Source of the DNA: Candidatus Magasanikbacteria bacterium RIFOXYD12_FULL_33_17
GTDB lineage: Bacteria > Patescibacteriota > Patescibacteriia > Magasanikbacterales > UBA922
Length of the DNA stretch: 17,143 bases
Assembly: GCA_001783255.1 (NCBI GenBank)
Contig: MFRB01000012.1
Span: 4,869-22,011, forward strand
Direction of reading: 5' to 3'
This document shows positions 1 to 4,309 of this stretch, one piece after another. Each line of letters opens with the position of its first letter. Positions within the stretch are counted from its first letter, which is position 1. Both the position numbers and the translations under genes were made by a program. The notes under the pieces were generated by a model. It saw only the letters and a program-made list of their open reading frames with translations. It had not been told where the DNA came from and made no database searches.

Positions 1-517
1 TGCGAAATGTTTTCCAATCAATATTCTCAATTATTTTAGCATCAGGAAATTTTTTAGGATCTTTATCATAAACATATTCAATATTTGACAAGTTCAACAT
101 TTCCTTAGCACCATAAGTCTTGGCAAATAGTACAGCGTCATAATCAGTACTACAACCAGGTTTGTAACCAGCTGCCACAATGATTGCTTGTTTACTTTTT
201 ATTTTTTTTGTTGGATTAGTCACCACTTCTTTGTAAGCAAATTCGCCAAACATTAGTCTCACAAAATTAGCATTGATAATTGTCGCACCAATTCCCATCC
301 AGTCCAAGTCCACATCTTTCAGTTTTACAGTTTCTTTCAAAGCATCTTGATAAACTCTAGCGGTACTTCCACCACCAATAATCAAAATAAATTTTTGTCC
401 TTTTTTGACTTCGTCCAAAATCATCTGGCGAAATTTTTTGAGAAAATTAATATCAAAACCAGTTTTTGGAATAATGATAGAGCCTCCTACTGAAATTATT
501 TTTAGGTTGTTTTTCAT
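1..517 (-). CDS. pyrH: Uridylate (UMP) kinase, archaeal-like type, C-terminus cut by window edge
   Basis: Phosphorylates UMP to UDP in pyrimidine nucleotide synthesis; cytoplasmic. The gene starts at the ATG complementary to 515-517 and reads leftward off the window, so about 172 N-terminal residues are visible and the C-terminus is missing. It belongs to the amino acid kinase fold: an N-terminal VGGSIIIP phosphate-binding strand (about residues 9-16), a glycine-rich IIGGGSTARVY segment, GIGATIINANFVR, the GYKPGCSTDYDAV nucleotide/UMP-binding region, and an SNIEYVYDKDPKKFPDAK segment. The GGS-x(3)-P start, the GGG-x-x-AR loop and the PG-x-STD block look closer to archaeal UMP kinases than to E. 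coli PyrH, which starts KLSGE; this is from memory of the families. Promoter not found. The DUF559 cassette lies directly upstream, so transcription may come from or through it. Another amino acid kinase is possible but less likely. Confidence 0.8.
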   Translation of the reverse strand, partial: MKNNLKIISVGGSIIIPKTGFDINFLKKFRQMILDEVKKGQKFILIIGGGSTARVYQDALKETVKLKDVDLDWMGIGATIINANFVRLMFGEFAYKEVVTNPTKKIKSKQAIIVAAGYKPGCSTDYDAVLFAKTYGAKEMLNLSNIEYVYDKDPKKFPDAKIIENIDWKTFR

Positions 518-530
518 AAATTAAGTTAAA

Positions 531-566
531 CTCTCCCCTAACCCCTCCCTTAAAAAGGGAGAGGAA
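531..566 (+). repeat. Left hairpin repeat of the DUF559 cassette
   Basis: A 36-bp repeat beginning CTCTCCCCTAACCCCTCCCT and ending GGGAGAGGAA. The CCCTAACCCC head is followed by a hairpin with arms CCCCTCCCTT and AAGGGAGAGG around a short A loop (one C-A mismatch). It matches the repeat at 975-1012 in inverted orientation at about 30 of 36 positions. Confidence 0.85.
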
Positions 567-588
567 CATAGAGTAAAGTATTTTTTAT

Positions 589-954
589 TTAAATTATATT
601 TTTCAAAAGTAATAAAATTTGATTGATATTTTTCTCTACTTCTTCATTACGAAATCTTATAATTTGTATACCTAGACCTCTCAAAACGTTTTCACGTATA
701 TTATCATATTCTTTTTGAAATTCATGAATACCTCCATCTACTTCTATAATTAATTTTTTCTCATGACAATAAAAATCTGCAATAAAATAATTTATTTTCT
801 TATCAAAAATAAATTTTATAGGATACTGACGATAAAATTTCAAATTATAAAATCTTCGATTACGCAAATAATTCCACAACACACCTTCAGAACTAGTTTG
901 ATTGATTCGCAATATTCTACATCTCTTTTTTATTTCTTGTAATTGTGAATCCAT
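589..954 (-). CDS. DUF559-family endonuclease-like protein
   Basis: A 121-residue protein of the DUF559 family (PF04480), related to Vsr-type very-short-patch-repair endonucleases with a PD-(D/E)XK-like fold. Visible family features are E23 in the SSEGVLWNYLRNRR helix, the KFYRQYPI strand, D60 in FIADFYCHEK, the E71-V-D73-G-G-x-H77 core (IIEVDGGIH), and the C-terminal IIRFRNEEV strand with R100 and R102. Length is normal for the stand-alone family and no catalytic-type residue is obviously missing. The ATG complementary to 952-954 is the only sensible start. It is alone in a ~480-bp segment bounded by inverted hairpin repeats, between pyrH and the holin-like gene, and has no functional link to either. 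The biological role of stand-alone DUF559 proteins is not established; nuclease activity is inferred from the fold. Confidence 0.88.
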   Translation of the reverse strand: MDSQLQEIKKRCRILRINQTSSEGVLWNYLRNRRFYNLKFYRQYPIKFIFDKKINYFIADFYCHEKKLIIEVDGGIHEFQKEYDNIRENVLRGLGIQIIRFRNEEVEKNINQILLLLKNII

Positions 955-974
955 AACAAAATTTTTTACACAAT

Positions 975-1012
975 TTCCCCTCTCTTTACAAGAGAGGGGT
1001 TAGGGGTGAGTT
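975..1012 (-). repeat. Right hairpin repeat of the DUF559 cassette (inverted)
   Basis: Read on the minus strand this gives CTCACCCCTAACCCCTCTCT followed by TGTAAAGAGAGGGGAA. It forms a perfect 10-bp hairpin (CCCCTCTCTT with AAGAGAGGGG, 3-nt loop). Compared with the left copy, one stem pair has changed from C-G to T-A on both sides, a compensatory change showing that the hairpin itself is maintained. Confidence 0.85.
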
Positions 1013-1022
1013 GCATGAAAAA

Positions 1023-1367
1023 TTAATTTTCTTTTTTGAGTAACAGACTAATAGCAAAACTCAATATTGAAAATAAGATTGAAGCAAATAGTGCCGTACT
1101 AAAATTTTCTACACTGAAACCTTTGACAATACTTGCTGCAAACCAAAACATAAGAGCATTGATAACAAAAGTAAAAAGTCCCAAAGTCAAAATATTTACA
1201 GGCAAAGAAAGAATGAAAATGATTGGTCTAATGAGTGCATTGATAAGACCCAAAACTATAACAGTAATTAAAGCTGAATACCAACCTCCCAGTTCCATAC
1301 CTGGCAAATAATTAGCTATAAGCAGTAAAGATCCAGCATTCAAAAGCCAACGTAAAAGTATTTTCAT
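1023..1367 (-). CDS. Phage holin family IV / YvlD-like four-helix membrane protein
   Basis: A 114-residue integral membrane protein of the PF04020 family (mycobacterial-type four-TM phage holin superfamily IV, also B. subtilis YvlD). Four hydrophobic helices are visible: about residues 5-23, 29-49 (with the family-typical GLINALIRPI), 50-75 (LSLPVNILTLGLFTFVINALMF) and 90-110. The L-I-N-A-L-I-R-P-I-I and L-P-V-N-I-L-T-L-G-L-F motifs are diagnostic. It ends KKEN. Despite the name these chromosomal proteins are not shown to be lytic; YvlD homologues are often linked with envelope stress. It has its own strong promoter (1409-1437) and is probably monocistronic, although read-through into the DUF559 cassette is possible since no terminator is seen between them apart from the repeat hairpin. 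Confidence 0.88.
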   Translation of the reverse strand: MKILLRWLLNAGSLLLIANYLPGMELGGWYSALITVIVLGLINALIRPIIFILSLPVNILTLGLFTFVINALMFWFAASIVKGFSVENFSTALFASILFSILSFAISLLLKKEN

Positions 1368-1408
1368 ATTTTTATTTAAAATAAGTTATTCAAATAAGTC
1401 ATGAATAA

Positions 1409-1437
1409 ATTATACGCAAAATTAAGCAAAAAAGCAA
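1409..1437 (-). promoter_or_regulatory. Promoter of the holin-like gene
   Basis: Reading on the minus strand: TTGCTT (1432-1437), 17-bp spacer, TATAAT (1409-1414). Predicted start about 35 nt upstream of the ATG at 1367. It lies downstream of RNA1, which suggests that RNA1 is not simply the leader of this gene. Confidence 0.7.
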
Positions 1438-1439
1438 AT

Positions 1440-1610
1440 ATATAAAAATAATGAAGTAAGGGGTGTGTTGTGAAAACACCACCCCTCAAGATAAGACGTC
1501 TCAATCACCCCCACACATAGTGACTTTTCACTAACTTTTGCAAGTCCGTGAAAAAACATCTAGAGTTTTCACATTGGGGGATGTGAAAAACACTACAAGA
1601 TGTTTGAGAC
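1440..1610 (-). ncRNA. RNA1: predicted pseudoknotted structured RNA
   Basis: No protein is encoded here. On the minus strand a compact fold is visible. P1 closes the domain (GTCTCAA at 1604-1610 with TTGAGAC at 1498-1504). P2 is ACATCT/AGATGT (1598-1603 with 1556-1561). P3 is a perfect 9-bp hairpin TTTTCACAT/ATGTGAAAA (1581-1589 with 1566-1574) whose loop CCCCCA (1575-1580) is complementary over 6 bases to TGGGGG at 1508-1513, giving a pseudoknot. P4 is a small AGTGA/TCACT hairpin (1519-1532). A second hairpin at 1459-1486 (GGGGTG...CACCCC, plus TGTT/AACA) followed by U-rich sequence may terminate it. The predicted transcription start from the promoter at 1618-1645 falls at P1's first base. 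No named RNA family recognised; riboswitch or trans-acting RNA both remain possible. Confidence 0.6.
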
Positions 1611-1617
1611 AATATAA

Positions 1618-1645
1618 GGTATACCAAATTATAAAAAAAAGTCAA
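1618..1645 (-). promoter_or_regulatory. Promoter of RNA1
   Basis: On the minus strand TTGACT (1640-1645), 16-bp spacer, TATACC (1618-1623). The expected start, about 7 nt downstream, coincides with G1610, the first base of stem P1. It is back to back with the RNA2 -35 box at 1653. Confidence 0.6.
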
Positions 1646-1652
1646 CAAAAAA

Positions 1653-1681
1653 TTGACAACACAACTAATATATGGTTCATT
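1653..1681 (+). promoter_or_regulatory. Putative promoter of RNA2
   Basis: A consensus TTGACA at 1653-1658, then 17 bp to a weak -10 TTCATT (1676-1681). The core ATATGGTT-C-ATT resembles the RNA3 promoter (ATATGGTT-T-ATT) at the same distance from its own TTGACA, which supports both. The -10 is poor on its own. Confidence 0.4.
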
Positions 1682-1687
1682 TAATAC

Positions 1688-1872
1688 ATGAGACTAACGA
1701 TTTTCTTTCAATTGCGCCACTAAGCAGGGAGGCTGTTGAAAAAAATCGTTAGTCTTTACTTACACAAAAGCGTTTGGTCTTGAGACTCTTTTCCTTTTGG
1801 AAAATTGAGACTTGAGACCAAACGCACCCACAATCACACAATTTCAATTCCTCTAAACTAGAGGATTTTTTT
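1688..1872 (+). ncRNA. RNA2: predicted two-hairpin small RNA
   Basis: Two long hairpins and a terminator, with no plausible ORF. Hairpin 1 (1691-1755) has a perfect 14-bp stem AGACTAACGATTTT/AAAATCGTTAGTCT, a bulged C, a further 6 bp (TTTCAA/TTGAAA) and a 24-nt loop containing GCC-ACTAAGCAGGGA-GGC. Hairpin 2 (1770-1825) has an 11-bp stem GCGTTTGGTCT/AGACCAAACGC that continues through G-U pairs and GAG/CTC pairs to an apical TTTTCC/GGAAAA stem, over 20 pairs in all. A rho-independent terminator follows at 1849-1872, fixing the plus strand. No Rfam-type family recognised: SRP, tmRNA, RNase P and 6S signature motifs are not seen. Confidence 0.55.
1849..1872 (+). terminator. Rho-independent terminator of RNA2
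   Basis: Stem TCCTCTA/TAGAGGA (1849-1855 with 1859-1865), loop AAC, followed by seven T residues. This is the clearest evidence that RNA2 is transcribed rightward. Confidence 0.8.
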
Positions 1873-1888
1873 ATTTATACAAAAATAC

Positions 1889-1917
1889 TTGACAAATAAG
1901 CCAAGATATGGTTTATT
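1889..1917 (+). promoter_or_regulatory. Promoter of RNA3
   Basis: TTGACA (1889-1894), 17-bp spacer, TTTATT (1912-1917); predicted start near 1925. It lies just after the RNA2 terminator, so RNA3 is an independent unit. Confidence 0.5.
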
Positions 1918-1924
1918 ATCTGCA

Positions 1925-2122
1925 AGTTAAAAAAAGGAAAAATGAGACTTCCCCCGACGGCCCTTGAGCCGCCAAACCCTAGTGGCCTCCCTGTCCTACG
2001 GTCTGGCGGCTCATTTTCCTTCACTCGGTGGCCCAATCGTTTAACTCTCCCTTATAGGATGAGACTCGATTCGGCCTCCAACAATCTCTCTAAACAAAAA
2101 ATGCCTACAATAGGTTTTTTTT
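1925..2122 (+). ncRNA. RNA3: predicted GC-rich structured RNA upstream of cysS
   Basis: Markedly more GC-rich than its surroundings and with no credible protein (the overlapping 69-codon ORF has no family features). A closing stem GGAAAA(A)TGAG at 1936-1946 pairs with CTCATTTTCC at 2010-2019. Inside it, GAGCCGCCA (1966-1974) pairs perfectly with TGGCGGCTC (2004-2012), sharing the CTC at its base with the first stem. A second domain pairs GGCCCAATCG (2030-2039) with CGATTCGGCC (2067-2076), one C-C mismatch, and contains an inner CTCTCC/GGATGAG stem. A terminator-like hairpin follows at 2104-2122. It sits upstream of cysS, but T-box consensus elements are not seen and cysS has its own promoter after the terminator, so I favour an independent RNA. 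The closing stem is also followed by a T-run on the minus strand, so orientation is not certain. Confidence 0.5.
2104..2122 (+). terminator. Terminator of RNA3
   Basis: A short hairpin CCTA-CAA-TAGG followed by eight T residues; the preceding A-run (2096-2101) can extend the stem by A-U pairs. The stem is weak but the U-tract is strong. Confidence 0.6.
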
Positions 2123-2123
2123 A

Positions 2124-2152
2124 TTTACAAAAAACTTTTACTAGATTATAAT
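2124..2152 (+). promoter_or_regulatory. Promoter of cysS
   Basis: TTTACA (2124-2129), 17-bp spacer, TATAAT (2147-2152), the same combination as the dnaX promoter. The start near 2159 leaves a ~78-nt leader that contains the 20-bp palindrome at 2198-2217. Confidence 0.75.
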
Positions 2153-2197
2153 TAGATCACTATTATAATATTTTAAGCCTTTCCGGCATTTCTGGCT

Positions 2198-2217
2198 CCT
2201 GCCTGCCGGCAGGCAGG
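2198..2217. repeat. Perfect 20-bp GC palindrome in the cysS leader
   Basis: CCTGCCTGCCGGCAGGCAGG is its own reverse complement and has an internal CCTG duplication. GGCT (2194-2197) and AGCC (2223-2226) can extend it. It is strikingly GC-rich in an AT-rich leader, and its 3' edge is 20 bases from the cysS ATG. I recall this type of CTGCCGGCAG palindrome as an intergenic repeat in CPR assemblies; that is memory, not a search. Confidence 0.75.
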
Positions 2218-2236
2218 TTTCCAGCCTTTCAATCCT

Positions 2237-3610
2237 ATGTTACACCTCTACAACACACTCACTCACAAACTAGAAGAATTCAAACCTATTACTGACAAAA
2301 AAGTTGGTCTCTATACTTGCGGTCCGACTGTTTATCATTATGCTCATATTGGTAATTTGCGTAGTTATATTTTTGAAGATATTTTGAAACGTGTTTTGCA
2401 ATACAATGATTATGAAGTAAATCATGTAATGAATATTACAGATGTCGGACATCTTACAGATGATGGCGACAATGGCGAAGATAAAATGGAAAAAGGATCC
2501 AAACGTGAAGGCAAGACTGCTTGGGAAATTGCTGAATTTTACACCCAAGCTTTCCAAAAAAATCTCAAAGAACTAAACATTGAATCCCCTACCACTTGGT
2601 GCAAAGCAACAGACAATATTCCTGAACAAATTGAACTAGTACAAACTCTGATAGACAAAGGCTTTACTTACGAAACAAGTGATGGTATTTATTTTGATAC
2701 CACAAAATTCCCTGCTTATGGAGAAATGGCGAATTTGCAAAATCAAGAATTAGAAGCTGGTTCCAGAGTAGAAATTGGTGAAAAGAAAAATTCTCATGAT
2801 TTTGCTCTTTGGAAGTTTTCTAAACCGGAAGAAAAAAGACAAATGGAATGGGAAGCTTTTGGTAGAATGGGTTTTCCAGGCTGGCATATAGAATGTAGTG
2901 CTATGAGTAGCAAATATTTAGGTCAACATTTTGATATTCACTGTGGTGGCATAGATCATATACCAGTACATCACACCAACGAAATTGCCCAATCAGAAGC
3001 TGCTTTTGGTGAACATCCTTGGGTCAATTATTGGATGCACAATGAATTTATTGTACTCAAAAATAATGAAAAAATGGGTAAATCTAATGACAATTTCACC
3101 ACTCTACAAAAATTAAAAGAGCAAGGAATAGACCCACTCGCCTATCGTTTTTTCTTACTTCAAACTAACTATCGCAAACAACTATGCTTTTCTTTTGAAG
3201 CTCTTGAAGCAGCTCAGACTGGTTTGGAAAATTTGAGAAGCAAAATTTTGAAATTGAAAAATGAAAGCAAAAAAATTGATACTACAAAATTACAAGAAAA
3301 ATTCTTAGAAAAAATAAATAATGACTTAGATATGCCTGGTTCATTGGCATTAATATTTGATGCTTTGAAAAACGAAGAAATTGATTATGAAACTATTTTG
3401 CAATTTGACAAAGTATTAGGATTAGACTTAGATAAAGTGAAAGAAAAAAAAGTTGAAGTTTCAGATGATATTCAAAAACTTATAAATGAACGTCAAAAAG
3501 CTCGTGAAAACAAAAATTGGTCAGAAAGTGACAGACTTCGTGATGTTATAAAAGCCTTAGGTTATACACTTGAGGATACTGCTGAGGGACAAAAAGTGGA
3601 TAAAATCTAA
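2237..3610 (+). CDS. cysS: Cysteinyl-tRNA synthetase
   Basis: Class I synthetase that charges tRNA-Cys; cytoplasmic, usually monomeric. The 457-residue length is normal. The sequence shows the CysRS start LYNTLTHKLEEF, Y-T-C28-G-P-T-V-Y, the HIGH-type motif as HIGN (37-40), the GWHIECSAMS block, and the zinc ligands C28, C220, H245 and E249, whose C-to-H and H-to-E spacings (25 and 4) match the E. coli enzyme. The KMSKS loop is KMGKS (279-283), a variant at its third position. The C-terminal helical domain (about 310-450) ends in the DRLRDVIKALGYTLEDT segment, which fits the usual C-terminal end of the family. The start is the first ATG after a leader with no clear Shine-Dalgarno. It has its own promoter (2124-2152) and terminator (3630-3660), so it is monocistronic. 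Confidence 0.97.
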   Translation: MLHLYNTLTHKLEEFKPITDKKVGLYTCGPTVYHYAHIGNLRSYIFEDILKRVLQYNDYEVNHVMNITDVGHLTDDGDNGEDKMEKGSKREGKTAWEIAEFYTQAFQKNLKELNIESPTTWCKATDNIPEQIELVQTLIDKGFTYETSDGIYFDTTKFPAYGEMANLQNQELEAGSRVEIGEKKNSHDFALWKFSKPEEKRQMEWEAFGRMGFPGWHIECSAMSSKYLGQHFDIHCGGIDHIPVHHTNEIAQSEAAFGEHPWVNYWMHNEFIVLKNNEKMGKSNDNFTTLQKLKEQGIDPLAYRFFLLQTNYRKQLCFSFEALEAAQTGLENLRSKILKLKNESKKIDTTKLQEKFLEKINNDLDMPGSLALIFDALKNEEIDYETILQFDKVLGLDLDKVKEKKVEVSDDIQKLINERQKARENKNWSESDRLRDVIKALGYTLEDTAEGQKVDKI

Positions 3611-3629
3611 AGTTAATCACAAGTTATAC

Positions 3630-3660
3630 AAAAGAGCTGTTTATAAAATAGCTCTTTTTT
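3630..3660 (+). terminator. Terminator of cysS
   Basis: Stem AAAAGAGCT/AGCTCTTTT (3630-3638 with 3650-3658) with an 11-nt AT loop, followed by T residues. Confidence 0.85.
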
Positions 3661-3668
3661 GTTTTTTT

Positions 3669-3677
3669 TGCTATAAT
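3669..3677 (+). promoter_or_regulatory. Extended -10 promoter of the 198-residue protein/ATPase operon
   Basis: TGCTATAAT: an extended -10 (TG-n-TATAAT) with no good -35 box upstream, only T-rich terminator sequence. It is 31 bp before the ATG at 3709. Confidence 0.6.
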
Positions 3678-3708
3678 ATCTACATAAAAAAAATTAGGAA
3701 ATTTATAT

Positions 3709-4305
3709 ATGGCGCCAGACAACAAAAAAAATTCTTTAGAAGAAAAAAATTTCGAACCAAACTTCTTAAATAACACACAAGAATCTCAAAATAATATTTC
3801 AAGTCAGGAAACACAACCTGACTATGTTGGTTTTCAACCAGAGACTACAAAAACGGAAATAAACGAACAAATACCTGAACAAAAAAATATAGAACAAGCA
3901 AAACAAAATCCAGAAACTCATGTAGAAATAGAACAAAACCTAGATACCAGAATTCAAACTTTAAAAAAGAAACTAAAACAAAGTAAAAAGAAAAATACCC
4001 AAATTCCTATTGTCAAAGATGAAATAACTCTACGTATTGAAAAAGTAATGGAAGATGGACTTGAAGATGCTTACAAAGAACTAACTCCTCTACAACAACA
4101 AGAATTCAAAATAAAAGGAGAACAAACTGCTTGGAAAATACGCCAAGTTCTCAAAAAAACTCATGTAAAAATAAAAGAAATTTTTAAATTATTATTTGAA
4201 TGGCTCAAGTTTTTGCCTGGGATAAACAAATTTTTCTTAGAGCAAGAAGCAAAGATAAAAGCTGACAAAATAATAAGCCTAAACAAATTTACAAACAATA
4301 AATAA
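3709..4305 (+). CDS. Conserved hypothetical protein, likely partner of the downstream ATPase
   Basis: A 198-residue soluble, highly charged protein of unknown function. Residues 1-95 are low-complexity and rich in N, E, Q and K, probably disordered, with a lysine cluster at about 84-95. Residues 100-198 look folded and helical: KDEITLRIEKVMEDGLEDAYKEL, TPLQQQEFKIKGEQTAWKIRQVL, an aromatic amphipathic helix IKEIFKLLFEWLKFLPGINKFF, and EQEAKIKADKII. There is no signal peptide and no certain membrane span, although the FKLLFEWLKFLPG helix could lie on a membrane. From memory this C-terminal block occurs next to the same ATPase in many CPR genomes. Only 4 bp separate its stop from the ATPase start, so the two are translationally coupled and probably act together. 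An alternative upstream ORF in another frame is a shadow. Confidence 0.8.
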   Translation: MAPDNKKNSLEEKNFEPNFLNNTQESQNNISSQETQPDYVGFQPETTKTEINEQIPEQKNIEQAKQNPETHVEIEQNLDTRIQTLKKKLKQSKKKNTQIPIVKDEITLRIEKVMEDGLEDAYKELTPLQQQEFKIKGEQTAWKIRQVLKKTHVKIKEIFKLLFEWLKFLPGINKFFLEQEAKIKADKIISLNKFTNNK

Positions 4306-4309
4306 CTTT

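Larger units (their letters stand above)
531..1012. mobile_element. Candidate DUF559 cassette bounded by inverted hairpin repeats
   Basis: The DUF559 gene and two inverted copies of a CCCTAACCCC-headed hairpin fill the space between pyrH (start 517) and the holin-like gene (stop 1023-1025) almost exactly. No target-site duplication is evident and there is no recognisable transposase, so mobility is inferred from the gene-plus-flanking-repeat architecture. The two outer ends are CTC(T/A)CCCC pointing outward. Confidence 0.55.

Noticed and set aside
1925..2122. RNA3 as 6S RNA, SRP RNA, RNase P RNA or a T-box leader
   Set aside because: CCCTTGAGCCG recalls a 6S segment, but the closing stems are only about 84 nt apart. 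No SRP GGAAG-AGCAG loop, no RNase P GAGGAAAGTCC/ACAGAA blocks, and no AGGGTGG-type T-box sequence were found.
1942..2151. 69-codon plus-strand ORF in the RNA3 region
   Set aside because: It overlaps strong RNA stems and the RNA3 terminator, has a proline/arginine-rich composition unlike other genes here, and shows no ribosome-binding site or family match.
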